64,000 nt of DNA from Tamarix chinensis (GCA_030549775.1 CM060174.1:8918527-8982526); one strand, 5' to 3'; counted from the first letter of the stretch, positions 11,701-23,225 are shown. Notes: generated by a model from the letters alone, not told the origin. Program-made: numbers and translations.

Positions 11701-13578
11701 TAAGCCCGGAACGCAAATTCGATCAATTCTTGCTAATATATATAAATTGACGATTCGAAAATATAATTAAATATATTTTAATATAGATTATATAATCAAT
11801 TGAATAAAACAACCCGATTACACAATCCAATTTAAACCCGTAAGAGTTTTGACCTAAAAATCCAATTCCGATCAATTTCAAACAATTTTCCCAAATCAAC
11901 GCTTCCGATATGAAATTAAATACATTTCAAACGATATTGTAAAATCAATTGAGTGAAACGACTCAATTATGCGACCTAATTTCATCACACACGGATTTTG
12001 ACATAGAAGGTTAATTCTGATTAATTCGGCATAAATTTCTCAAATTAAAAGTTCCAACATGAAATTAGATACATTCCACAACATATTGTAAAATCAATTT
12101 ACCCAAAGTAACTAAATCGAATGAACCCGAAAAATTCGGACATAACCCGGCTAAAAATTCAATTTTCACAAATCAACCAAATACACTACAAGTAACCACT
12201 CTAAATCAATCATACAACATATATATATACATAATCAAACAATCAATTTAGCTTTTCATAACCTAATTCATACTCAATTAATTAATTCCAATGTTAGGGT
12301 TTTCAGAATTTATACCAAACAAGAGTTAGCAAATCGGGACAAGAGAAGGCGGGAGAAGCTTCGTCGGAGGTCGAACAGTGCTCGTCGGTGGTCGGGAGAC
12401 GTCGACAATGACCGGACAGTGGCGGCGTGACCTGCATGGTTGCTGCTGCCATGCTCTGCTACTGCTGGTTGCTGCTACTGCAGCGGCTACTCGTAGCTGC
12501 AATTGCGGCATTTGCGGCGGTTGGGAGTGGCGGTCGATGGCTAGAGGAGGTTAGCCAGCGTAGAGGAGCAGGGAAGAGATGGAGATGAGGGTTGCGCTTT
12601 AGGGCTGCAGAACAGGGACTGGTCGGGAAAGGGGAAAGAGAAGAGAAGATAAGAGAAAGAAAAGAAGAGAGAAAGGAAAAGGAAGAGGGTCGGGGGACGG
12701 TTTTAGAATTTCTTTTTTTTTTGCAGATACACACATATAAATAAATACTAACATCTAAAAATATTGTTGGAAAAATTTATCTAAAATTTATTTAACGAAA
12801 AATCATTTCGTAAGGTTCCGAAGACTTAAAATCGATATAAAAGCTATATAAAGAATTTTAGAAGTATTTTCGGAAGAATTTACCAATTAACCTAAAAATT
12901 TATATCATTTATGGAAATACATTATAAGACCTCGAAATAATATTTAAAAGCATATAAGTAAATATTTAAATTAAATTCTAATAAACCGAGACTAATTTAA
13001 ATAATTTCCGAAATTGATCTTCCGCAACCAAAAAAGGTAAAACGGAAAAAAAATCAATTTTGGAAAGAAATCCATAAATAAGCTTCGTAAATCTCTTTTA
13101 ATTTAAAACTTTCCGAAGATCTTAATGACTTCGGAAACAAATAAATTCAATGTCGGAAATATGTTCCACTGATAAAATTATTAAAATAAATTTGACTATT
13201 TTAAATGGAAATTTTATAATTTAAATAATATATATATCGTTAATGAAATATAACTCCAAAACAAAGTCGTAATCACACGACGAAGTTATAATCGAAAGCG
13301 AGTCTAAAATATTAAAAATCAAAATACGAGAAAGAACAAAAGTATATAGTTTTAACCGAAAATCAAAATCATGTGAATATAATAAAATCATAGTCGTGAA
13401 CGAATTTATTTAGAATCATCCGCAACAATAATGATTAATTAAATTCGATTATGAAGTCGAAATTGTTGATAAATCCATAAAACAAACCGAAATTAAAATA
13501 ATTAAATGTTTATATCAAATTACGCTAATAAAATAATTAACCTTAATAAAATTAAATTTTAAAATACGGGGTATTACA
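8733..13578 (-). mobile_element. 4,846-bp ORF-less LTR-like insertion (probable giant solo LTR, 'family A')
   Basis: It starts TGTAACACCCCC and ends GGGGTATTACA, giving a 10-of-11 terminal inverted repeat with TG..CA ends, and has a perfect 5-bp target duplication CCATT. No retroviral domain is found in any frame. Start and end are not direct repeats of each other, so it is not a small two-LTR element; a solo LTR is the simplest reading. On the minus strand a CT-rich leader-like tract (12600-12720) follows an AT-rich start, supporting minus orientation. Related pieces lie at 30684-35556, 34466-35115, 51525-55138, 63081-63502 and from 63503. LTRs of several kb occur in the Ogre/Tat and Del/Tekay lineages; I cannot decide between them. 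Confidence 0.8.
10263..10458. repeat. Minisatellite with hairpin core, ~24-28 bp period, 8 copies
   Basis: Eight consecutive copies of a core GGCATTAAAGCCGA separated by 10-14 bp of variable AACCATCCAAG-type spacer. The 12-bp core is itself nearly palindromic (GGC.TTAA.GCC). An eroded version, in inverse orientation, occupies 53343-53510 within the related element at 51525-55138, so the array is an old part of the family. Confidence 0.9.
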
Positions 13579-15154
13579 CCATTAACCCACCACTATGGGC
13601 TTCTTGAATTAATAACCCTCTATAAGAGCATGCAGGAATACACAACCTATTTTCTCTAAACAAGTATCCTTCATTAATAAAATACTTTCCCTGTGAAGAA
13701 ACTTCACACCTTTTATAGATTTCTTTAAAATCAGTATCTTCTAAGTATAATAGTTTAATACTGGAAAAACCTAATAAAGTAGTATCAGCAGCATTTAATA
13801 AAGCATATATCCTAGATAAAGCATCTGCAACTATATTATCACTACCTTTCTTATATTTAATTATGTAAGGAAAACTCTCAATGAATTCTATCCATCTACC
13901 TTGTCTCCTATTTAACTTTGATTGACTTTTTAAATACTTAATAGCTTCCTGATCAGTATTAATTACAAATTCTCTATGCCACAAATAATGTTGCCACACT
14001 TCCAAAGCCCTTACTAAAGCATACAGCTCTTTTTCATAAGTAGAATAATTCAATGTACTACCATTTAATTTCTCACTAAAATAAGTTATTGGTTTTCCTT
14101 CTTGAGAAAGTACAGCCCCTATTCCTAACCCTGAAGCATCACAATCTAATTCAAACATCTTTTCAAAGTTAGGAAGACTCAACACAGGTGCTTGGGTTAA
14201 TTTAGTCTTAAGTGTCTCAAAAGATTGTTGTTGTTCTAATCCCCAAGTAAACCCATTATCCTTCTTTGTTATGGCAGTCAAGGGAGCATCTATAGTACTA
14301 AAGTTTCTCACAAATCTCCTGTAAAAAGAACACAATCCATGAAAACTTCTTACTTCAGTTACACTCTTTGGAACAGGCCATTCCTGAATAGCTCTAACCT
14401 TTTCTTCATCTACAGATACACCCTCTTTTCCTACCACAAATCCTAAGAAAACCACACTCTCTAAACAAAATCTAGACTTAGCTAAATTAGCATAAAGCTG
14501 TTCTGTTTTAAACACATTCAAAATAATCCTTAAGTGTTTCAGGTGTCCCTCTAAGGATTTACTATATATAAGTATATCATCAAAATAAACAACCACAAAT
14601 TTTCCAATAAATTCCCTTAACACATAGTTCATAAGTCTCATAAAAGTATTAGGAGCATTTGACAACCCAAAAGGCATTACTAACCATTCATATAATCCAA
14701 AATTAGTCTTAAAAGCTGTCTTCCACTCATCTCCTGGTTTCATTCTAATTTGATGATACCCACTTTTTAAATCTATTTTAGAAAATATAACAGCACCATG
14801 CAATTGATCAAACATTTCATCAAGCCTAGGAATTGGATATCTATACTTAATAGTTATCTTATTTACTGCCCTGCTATCCACACACATTCTCCAACTACCA
14901 TCCTTTTTAGGTACTAATAACACTGGTACCGCACAAGGACTCATAGACTCCTTAATATATCCTTTACTTAACAGTTCAGAAACCTGTCTTTTTAATTCCT
15001 TAACCTCTTCAGGATTGGTTCTATAAGCAGGTCTATTTGGTATAACAGCTCCTGGGATAAAATCTATTTGATGTTCTATTCCCCTTAATGGAGGTAATCC
15101 ACTAGGTATGTCCTCAGGAAACAACTCACTATATTCTTCCAATAACAGTTTCAC
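13579..15154 (-). pseudogene. Reverse transcriptase and RNase H segment of gag-pol
   Basis: About 525 codons in the same frame as the protease segment. RT motifs are intact: [12 protein letters not shown] (first catalytic Asp, residue ~128 from the first Met) and YFDDILIYS (~190-198). The MPFGLSNAP block is also present. RNase H follows ([27 protein letters not shown]). It is preceded by an in-frame TAG at 15185-15187 and ends where the nested insertion enters at 13578. The RT itself has no other visible lesion. Confidence 0.92.
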
Positions 15155-15184
15155 TGTACTAGGTACTTCTTCAATTATTCCTCT

Positions 15185-15598
15185 CTAACACTCATAACAG
15201 TCCTTAAAAATCATCAAGTACACATTGGAACTTCTTTTTATTGCCTTTCCTACATCCTTACCTTTAGCATAAAATCCAAAAGTTCCTTTCATGTCCTTTG
15301 TACTAAGATCATTCTCCAAATTAGACTTAGATAACTCTTTATAATCAAATTTAATTTTGGATTGATCCTCAAATATTTCTTTTGGAGTCATAGGTGCTAA
15401 GACAATCTTCTTATCATCCTTCTGTACTGTATACCTATTTTTATAGCCATCATGTATTGCCCTCCTATCATATTGCCAAGGCCTACCTAACAACAGGTGA
15501 GCAGCATGCATAGGAACTATGTCACATAAAACAGAATCTTCATATTTTCCTAACTTTAAATTCACTAAAACTTGTTGACTAACCTTAACATCTCCCAA
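15185..15598 (-). pseudogene. Protease-to-RT linker segment
   Basis: 137 codons between two nonsense codons (TGA at 15608-15610 upstream, TAG at 15185-15187). It contains VPMHAAHLLLGRPWQYDR, the characteristic block following the protease of CRM and related gypsy polyproteins. It is in the same frame as its neighbours on both sides: offsets between segment starts are multiples of three. Confidence 0.85.
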
Positions 15599-15607
15599 TT
15601 CATTAAG

Positions 15608-17098
15608 TCATTGCAATCTATATGGTTTTGGATGTTTAGTGGTGGTTAATCCTAACTTAGACACCAACAGGGTACTAGCAGCATTAATACAACTACCACT
15701 ATCTATGGCCATGTTAAAGCACTTATCATCAATTAAACATCGAGTATGGAATATATTTTCTCTCTGTATAGCATTAGAATCAGGTAATTTATTACTATTT
15801 AAAGCCCTTCGAACCACAAAAAGATCCCTACTCACTGGTAATTCTACTTCCTCTTCTAGGTCACTATCATCCTTTCCAACTATATTGACCTCTTCCTCTT
15901 CTTCTTCAGATTCAGATTCTATATCTCCAGACTCTCTAATCAAAATGTTTCTCTTGTTTGGACTTTCAGAAGCTATATGTCCTAAGCCTCCACACTTAAA
16001 ACATTTAATATCCCTAGTCCTGTTTGATCCATTTACAGGATTTGTCATCACATTCTTACCTTTTTCAAACTTCTGTCCTACCTTACTTTCATTGTTTCTT
16101 CCCTTAAATTCAACCTTACTATTATTCTTCCAGTTTCCAGAAGTATTTCCCCCAAAATTTCTCCTTACAGTAGTCTTAAACCCAATCCCAGGGGGTTTAT
16201 ATTGCCTAGATTTCCTTAATTGAATCTCTATCTTAGTAGCTATATTCACCATTTCATTCAAGGTTCCACAAGGATACAGTTCTACTTTATCAGCTATCTC
16301 TGAATTTAATCCACTCAGAAACCTAGCCATGGTAGCATCATCATCCTCAATAACTCCTGTCTTAATAATCAAAACTTCTAATTCTTTATAATAGTCATCC
16401 ACTGTCCTCACTCCTTGACTAATAGTTTGCAACCTCTTATGCAACTCCCTATAATAGTAACTTGGCACAAATCTCTTTCTCATTAAGGTTTTAAACTCTT
16501 CCCAAGTCTGTATAGGTGGTTCCCCACACCTTCGTCTAGTTAACACCAAATTATGATACCAAGAGGACGCATACTCAGTAAATTCTACTACAACCACCTT
16601 AATTTTCTTTTCTTCAGAGTAATTATGACACTCAAATACTAGTTCTATTTTCCTTTCCCATTCAAAATAATAATCAGGGTCATTCCTACCATTAAAACCT
16701 GGTATACTAAGCTTAAGATTATTCAAATTCCTATCAATGAACTCTAATTCCCTATCCTGCCTATTGTTCTGTCTAGGCATCCTATCACTATTGTGAGATA
16801 CTTGGTCTTCCAACTCCTCTAGATTAGCTATGGGTGGAATTCTAATCCTAGGATCCATTGGAGCCCTTCCTAAAACTCTTGCCTGATTAGTTTCAACTCT
16901 GTTATGTTGCAACTCATTGATTCTTACTTCCTGTTCCCCTAATCTTTGTTCTAGGTTAGCAGATAAAACAGCAAATTGTGCAGTCATTTGTTCTTGAAAA
17001 GTTCCAAGGGTTTCTAAAAGATCATTACTAGACACAAATTGATTCACTGACTGACCATTGTTAGACATAATAAATTTTATTTTTTTAGGTTTAAACAA
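15608..17098 (-). pseudogene. Gag, zinc knuckle and protease active-site segment
   Basis: 496 codons. The gag domain (~145-290) carries the WYHNL..RRR, W..F...+..RF.P and FLSGL blocks. The zinc knuckle near residue 365 reads CFKCGGLGHIASES: the final Cys of CX2CX4HX4C is Ser, which should weaken zinc binding. An acidic Glu/Asp-rich stretch follows, then the protease active site IDSGSCIN near ~465. The frame ends at a TGA nonsense codon in place of what is usually a Trp. The functional start may be the second Met (MSNNGQ, 17068). The plus-strand frame 15639-16223 is its shadow. Confidence 0.9.
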
Positions 17099-17756
17099 CT
17101 AACACAGCAGCAATTTAATTAACAGAAACAACTTATTCAAGAATTTCAGACAACAGAACACACAGTATAGTCTCAAGAAGTATCACAGTATCAAATATTA
17201 ACAGTAATAACAACAGTAAAGCTTACTCAGATTTATTCAATGTCTATAATAATTCGACAATAATGATTAGGTAAGAGAGAACGATATTACCGCGTCTGCT
17301 TAAGCAATTAATTCACTTATCTAGGGTACCCCTCTTCTTGGAGGTCTATCCCTTTTCTTGAAACCAAAATGGTTCGCCGGTTATGTTATTAACCTGTATA
17401 CTTATTAACAAACAAGTAATGTGCGAAGAAATTGGAAATTAAGTATAGCAGATAGTAGTATTAAACAAGAAAATTTACGAATCGAAGTTACCAACAACAA
17501 TTTGTCGCACACTCAGTCAAGATTCAAGTTCTTGACCAAACCCTAGGTCGATTAGAGTTTCTTTTCAGACCTTCGAACAGCGGACCAAAACACTTTAATC
17601 GCCGGTTTTAGAACGACGAGAATCGAAACAGTCTTCGTCGCTGTAAACCCTAAAATTTCACACCTCAAGATAGGGTTAGCAAAATACAGAAATCGACTCA
17701 AAAATGGAAGAAAACTTAATCAGTAACAAAGAAACTACGAGCACTCTAATAACCGA

Positions 17757-17769
17757 GGCTCTGATACCA
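17757..17769 (-). other. Primer-binding site for initiator tRNA-Met
   Basis: On the minus strand it reads TGGTATCAGAGCC, complementary to the 3' end of plant initiator tRNA-Met, two bases inside the 5' LTR. Confidence 0.93.
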
Positions 17770-17771
17770 AA

Positions 17772-18612
17772 TGATGGAAACCTGTTAGGGTTTCTCGAAA
17801 GGATCGAAAGATTAATCGAGCGCAATGTTCGATTCGCCGGTTCAGCCTAAGGAACAACTCCAAAGGAAGACCAAAGATTCAGAGGCACAGTTTGTACAAC
17901 GACAGCTGAAATTTGAAGGTGAATGATCAAGATCGATCAAAGTGAGGGAGAGCAGATTCAGAGAAGACGAGCGAGCGAGAGAATCGCCGAGAGAGAGAAG
18001 AAGAAGTCGCGAGAAGATTCAAGAATCAGCCCCAAATATTATTCTGTCAAAAAGTATCCCGTATTACATGTACACAGGCTATATATATGTACATGACAGA
18101 CCGTATACGTCGACAAATACAATACAGACCAACGAATACAAGGCCCTGAAAGAACGAAAGGCATTAATATTTTGGGCCACAAATTAGTCGACCAGCCCAC
18201 ATGATCCCAACATAAAAAATGTCCCAAATACAATTAAGTTTAAGACTTAATTTCCCATCAGCTAAAATAATACTTTAGCTAATCATGACTATTAAGGATT
18301 GATTAATCCACAATCCATCTAGTCCAATATTAAGGAGCGGGTGGCGGATTATACAACCGACCTAATTTCCATTAGCCAATTTCGACCGGCGAATGCATCA
18401 TATGGGATTATAAGTTATTAACAAAAATTTACATAATCTGCACACTTCAAATACATAATCTGCACTTCCCAACAACTGTATCCAAAGTTCCACAGAATCC
18501 ATATGCTGCATTACACTCCTATTAATTCATCAGATAAGACAAACAATTATAAGTAATTAATTCACAGCAATTTTCAAAATTAATTAAATATAAATTCTTA
18601 AGATTCACATCA
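17772..18612 (-). repeat. 5' LTR of the CRM-like element (841 bp)
   Basis: Partner of 6831-7671, with TGATG..CATCA ends. It carries a TATATATA-type box near 18080-18088 and a purine-rich (CT-rich on the coding strand) leader at about 17940-18020. Confidence 0.95.
18080..18088 (-). promoter_or_regulatory. Probable LTR TATA box
   Basis: TATATATAG on the minus strand lies upstream of the CT-rich leader and matches in position the box of the related LTR at 881-888. Confidence 0.4.
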
Positions 18613-18810
18613 ATATATATTACTAAACAATGATCAATTTTCAACTACTCATTCCTATTGTGACAATAACCACCTTATTCAATAACCTAGGGATGGTTTG
18701 ACAAAGTTGTTGTTGATTAGTAACAGATTTACTTTATTTATAAAATAAAATTAAAATATTACAATTTGAGAATCAAAGTTTTCTCAAACAATAGGTTATG
18801 GTATACCTTA

Positions 18811-18940
18811 AGGAGGTATAAAGAAAATCAATCCACTGCTCCGACTATAAGTTAGGGATATTTTTAATTCTCAGGAGGAGGTATAAAGAAAATCAATCCA
18901 CTGCTCCGACTATAAGTTAGGGATATTTTTAATTCTCAGG
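18811..18940. repeat. Exact 65-bp tandem duplication in the TLC gene upstream region
   Basis: 18811-18875 and 18876-18940 are identical over 65 bp. They lie about 55 bp upstream of a TATA-like box and 1.4 kb upstream of the TLC start codon. Perfect identity implies a recent event. Confidence 0.97.
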
Positions 18941-18995
18941 AAGCATGGGTTTCTATTTAAAACATCTTGGCGTGGTATTGCTCAAAAAATAAGGG

Positions 18996-19005
18996 TATAA
19001 AAATA
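18996..19005 (+). promoter_or_regulatory. Candidate TATA box of the TLC gene
   Basis: TATAAAAATA lies upstream of a GA-rich leader (about 19120-19150) and the inferred 5' UTR. No experimental start site can be read from sequence. Confidence 0.4.
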
Positions 19006-19413
19006 ATTATAGTATCCTTTTATCACACCAGACATTACTAGGAACTTGTAGGGGGAAATTTCTTTTAGTTTCTGAAGATAGTCAAGCAGGGTCGGTTTGC
19101 GCTGAGGTAAAAGATTTGGGAAGAACCGAAGAAGAGAGAGAGAGAGGAGCCTGAGAGGCAGACTAATAGCGTGACCCTTGTAGGCTCTGTATCAGCTTCG
19201 CCCATCGGCAAGGGAAGTTTAGGCGACCCTCTCCCAAGTCTTCAAAGTCCTTTTTTCAATCTCTTAATCCAATAATTAAAATTGATTTATATCCGTCGGC
19301 GGCTACCAATCGGCGTCTCTGTTACTATTCATTCTTTCTTTCCTACGTGTTGCGTTGGTTGGTTTTACAGTGCCCGGCAACATAATCTAGGCGTCACTTT
19401 CTGGAATCTTCAG

Positions 19414-20227
19414 GTATTATTTTATTATCGTCTTCTTTGTCTCATTCTTATTCTGCTTGCTCTCTCTCTCTCCGACTGTTCTTTTGCTTCCATTATCCTT
19501 CTAATTCATAATTCGAGTCGTCATATCTACGAGAAAAATTCTTTTTTGCTCTGTTAATCATAAATTAGCTTATTTGGGTTATATGTGAATACTGTATTGC
19601 TCGTCGTTCATCACATATAAATGTTCAAAACAATATGATGAATTAAAGATGCTTAGGTAATTGTGGTAGTTAAGTCACGTGTTCAATGGAAAGATGGAGA
19701 AGGGTCTTCTTGATTTGGTAAATAAGAAGAAAAAGTCCCTGCTTGATTGGGTAAGTGAAAAGAAAAGTTCCCTGCTTGTGATTCTTATGAGTTATAAAAT
19801 TAAGCACTTGTGTTTTGGAAAAAAAAAGTTAGGTTTTTTAAAGAAAATAACCTTTTTTTTTCTTCTTGTGATAGCATCTATTAGCTTTAGATTGAAATGT
19901 TACCTAGCTTATTAACAAGTTTGTAAATATGATTAAGGACGGCATACCTTCTGAGCTTTTCTGGTCTTACCCTTTATACTGTTCCATCTTTTCCTCGTCT
20001 TTTAAGTTTGTTCATATACTTCTCTCTTCTTCTTCTTCTTCTATCTAATTTCATGTTCTGACCTGTACTTGATCATTAAACCTTACTGGGCATTTATATC
20101 GAGAGGGGATCAAGTTCTGATCAAATGGTGAAGGAGACATTTGTTAATTTTGTTTGGGCCTTCAACAAATATATATATATAGTTATATTCCTCCTGTTGA
20201 TCATTCGCAATTGCTCATATTCACTAG
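19414..20227 (+). other. Predicted 5' UTR intron of the TLC gene
   Basis: Donor CAG|GTATTA at 19411-19419 and acceptor TTCACTAG|ATG ending 20227. Splicing would place a 5-codon upstream ORF (ATG 20228, TAA 20243-20245) directly at the exon junction, 82 bp before the main start codon. The intron is T-rich, as usual in plants. Confidence 0.45.
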
Positions 20228-20327
20228 ATGTTGAGGTCTGTGTAAACCGACGAATACTTGTCCGAGCTTGTCTTTGATCGATACGCTTGGAAAGTCTCTT
20301 TGGAGTCCAGCACTGTATACTACGGTC

Positions 20328-23225
20328 ATGAATTACCAGAACAACGTCGAGCTACCGGTCGAACGGCGCCATATTTCTCCGGAGCTATTGGTACCATGCG
20401 CTTCTATTCTTTGCGGCATTTTGGTCTGTAAATTGGTATGTTCTCGGTCTGGAAGTTCCATATACTATTCTACCAATGCTTGCCGATGGAAGTTCTGTTG
20501 TTTCTTCCATTGTCAACTCACTGCTTTTTGATGTTTTTTCTGTTTGAATTTCTTTTATTCCCTTGTAGTATTCTCTGTTTTTTTCATTCAATACCATTGT
20601 AGGTCTACGATTTCTCTCAATCCATCAGCGTTGCGTTAATCAAGAGTTATTCTGGTCTCCAGAGAACGCAACAAGTTGAATGGAATAACAGGTGACATTC
20701 TGATTCATCGTTTTCGATTTGCTGTTCTCTTAACAGTATTTTTTATAGTCATGGCATTCTTTTCATTATCCTACAGGGCTATATCGACGGTGCACGCGGT
20801 ATTTGTGACTGCCATGTCGTTATACTTGGCGTTCTGGGCGGATCTGTACGCTGATGATTCGCAGCAAGGCCTAGTCTTGTATCGTCATTCGTCATTGTCT
20901 ACGTCTGTGCTAGGGGTACGTGAGAGCTAAATCTTTGGCTGCTTGTTTCGTCTGTATCCACCTTCTGTATCTTATCCTAACTTTGAGGTGATATAGCTAC
21001 ATCAGATGTTGCACGGAAACTCGGTCAACCTGGCGTCTCCCCCCCCCCACCCCCACCCCCACCCGTACTTCAAATTTTAAAAGTTGTCGTTTCTCTATTT
21101 ACAATGTCTCCGTTTCCTCATCCCTGTCTCTGTACCCATGCAACCTTGGCTACATCCATGCTTTCTAAAATTGCGCTTTGTCAAAGATAGTTTCTTGACA
21201 TTCATGACGTGTGCTTATCGATGCTTTTATGGGAACTTCATTCGAAGTTGATTGAGGTCAGTTAGGAAAACTTGAATGACGTATTGGATAAAGCATTACA
21301 TGTTTCAAGCCCTAAGGTTATGTTTCAGTTTTCTTTGCATCAGTCTGGTAGATGTGATACCAAATTGTAGTGCCCTGGAATTGGATGTCACGGGCGTTGA
21401 GCTCGATGAAGTTGATCCTTGGCACGTGATAACACGGTCTTAGTTTTCGCTGATATTGAGGTTTTCATACATCAGCCTCGTGAAAAAAAAAAACTTGTTT
21501 ACATCAACCTCACAGTAATGATTTATAGTTTGAGAATTAGCTTTACAACTTCCAAGCTGGTAGAATAACAATGAAGCATTGGAACCATTTCCTTTCTATT
21601 ATGTTGCCATCACCTCGTCATTTAGTGACTTGCATCTAATTGATGAGGCATTATGTGTGGCTTACTTTGTATGTCTTTCCGTGCATATGAACAGATCTCT
21701 GTTGGATATTTCCTCTCAGACCTCAGTATGATTTCGTGGTTCTATCCTTCTCTTGGTGGACTGGAATTCGTGAGTGACTCTTCTTCCTTTTCCGGTTAAT
21801 GTCACAATTAATTCAAGACCTGCAATTAGGGCCGTAAACGAGCCGAGCCGAGCCGAATACCCCCAGGTTTGGGTTCGGCTCATTTAACTAAACGAGCCTA
21901 AAATGCTGTTTGAGCTCGGCTCGTTTAACTAAACGAACGAGCCGAACCGAGCTTTTAACGAGCCGAACCGAGCCGAGCTCACGAGCCAAAGCCAAAAAAT
22001 GAACCGAGTCGAGCTTTTCCCTCATTTTAAGGCTCGTTTAATTAAACGAACGAACCGAACCGAGCTTTTAACGAGCCGAGCCGAGCCGAATACCGAACTG
22101 GCTCAGCTCATTTACAGCCCTACCTGCAATGATGAGCATCGTTGGCAAAAACCGGAGCTCGTGAGGGAAACATCGGTCACGAGAATCATAACTGTCGTTG
22201 TTTCCAAAAATAATTCTGAAGAAATTCACATCCAAACATTGTTTGTGCCTTGTGGTTGTCTTAGGTGCTGCATCATTTCTCATCTTTTTCTGCGTTATCC
22301 TATGCAATGTTAACTGGGATGGGACAATTATACACCTTGATGGTTCTCATTTCTGAAACAACAACACCGGTAATCAACCTGAGATGGTAAGCAAACTGTT
22401 AATTTATTGCTAATGTTTCTTTCAGGATTTTTGTTTGTTCGGGTTTGGTCTTATGTTTTAGATTGAATTGTTGAAGGTATCTTGACGTTTCTGGATTAAA
22501 GAGATCGAAGGCTTATGTCATTAATGGATCACTAATCTTCCTCACTTGGCTGGTGAGTGGGACCAGTCCGTTTGCTCTTATCCTAGATGCAAGTTTCTTG
22601 TCTGCAGAAGTTCGTTAGTATCATGTCACTTGGTGGTATCCAGTCATGATGGTTTTAGTTCATTGCTGGTTTCAGTTTCACGTGTTTAGAAATGCTTGAT
22701 CACTTCATATCAGTCTTGGTGGATGGTTGCCAACTTGTCGACGTTGTTCACTCCCGATTTGTCTTTTCTATTTGTTTTTCAAATTCGTTTTATCTCATCT
22801 ATTATTTACTTTTCTGATTCAGTAACGTGAATCCCTGCGTGACCACATGAATATTTTGCAGGTAGCCAGAATACTTCTATTTATGTATGTATTCTATCAT
22901 ATGTTTGTGCACTATGATCAGGTAAAAACCAGAATTACTATGCATAGTTTTTTTTTTTAAAAATTATTCCCCTCGACTATGCTCATTTTTAGCTGAAAAC
23001 GTTCATTTTTGGAGCAGTTGGCTGAACTTTCTTAGTCTTGTCGCCTGGGTCTCAAGTCTCACATGTATAGACTTTATGATTTGACAGATTAAACTACTGC
23101 CGAGCCACGGATACATCCTGATTATCGTTGCCCCAACAATTATCTCGGCTTTGAACTTGATGTGGTTTGGGAAGATTACGAGGGGATTGTTGAAGACGTT
23201 AACAATGCATCGACATGGAGAATGA
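20328..23225 (+). CDS. TLC domain-containing membrane protein (At1g31300/TMEM56-like), 8 coding exons
   Basis: Exons: 20328-20435, 20603-20691, 20777-20915, 21695-21769, 22265-22386, 22477-22552, 22862-22921, 23088-23225. All introns are GT..AG, phases agree throughout, and the total is 807 bp, or 268 aa plus stop. The product is a hydrophobic multi-pass protein of the TRAM-LAG1-CLN8 (TLC) family. Conserved blocks are VEWNNR at the exon 2/3 junction, LGISVGYFLSDL across exons 3/4, VLHHFS (the TLC His-His pair), MVLISETTTPVINLRWYLD, and NLMWFGKI near the C-terminus. The length matches plant homologues of this group (about 265-280 aa). Members sit in endomembranes; the biochemical role of this subgroup is not settled. 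The HHG usual in the family reads HHF here. A hAT MITE lies in intron 4. No lesion is seen, so it is probably functional. Confidence 0.9.
21827..22122. mobile_element. hAT-type MITE in intron 4 of the TLC gene (296 bp)
   Basis: Terminal inverted repeats TAGGGCCGTAAACGAGC and TAGGGCTGTAAATGAGC (right end read inward), flanked by a perfect 8-bp duplication CCTGCAAT (21819-21826 and 22123-22130). TIRs of this kind with 8-bp duplications mark the hAT superfamily. The interior is built of repeated CGAGCCGAGCC and TTTAACTAAACGA modules. Frames such as 21999-22313 come from this repeat and are not genes. Confidence 0.93.

Larger units (their letters stand above)
6831..18612 (-). mobile_element. Nearly complete CRM-like Ty3/gypsy chromovirus carrying a nested insertion
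   Basis: Both LTRs are 841 bp (6831-7671 and 17772-18612) with TGATG..CATCA ends. Flanks are ATACA on the left and ATATA on the right, a 5-bp target duplication with one mismatch. On the minus strand the order is 5' LTR, tRNA-Met primer site, leader, gag, protease, RT, RNase H, integrase, polypurine tract, 3' LTR. Removing the nested 4,846-bp insertion and one target-site copy leaves about 6.9 kb, normal for this class. The coding region is one frame with three nonsense codons, one frameshift and the nested insertion. CRM-like assignment rests on the protease-to-RT linker and on the coding region overlapping the 3' LTR; this is from memory of the family. Confidence 0.9.

Noticed and set aside
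12326..12734. Two minus-strand frames rich in Ser, Pro and Ala in the nested element
   Set aside because: Reading of a CT-rich LTR leader; no domain and no counterpart in the related copies.
8733..13578. DNA transposon interpretation of the nested element
   Set aside because: TIR-like ends are only about 11 bp, the 5-bp duplication and TG..CA ends fit LTR integration better, and leader-like promoter structure is present; kept as an alternative only.
15639..16223. 194-codon plus-strand frame
   Set aside because: Antisense shadow of the gypsy gag/protease segment; Ser/Leu-rich as expected of such shadows.
20676..20930. Continuous 84-codon frame through the TLC intron 2/exon 3
   Set aside because: Only 20777-20915 of it is exon; the first part is intron, shown by GT..AG borders and homology.
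21999..22313. 104-codon frame in TLC intron 4
   Set aside because: Composed mostly of the repeated modules of the hAT MITE.
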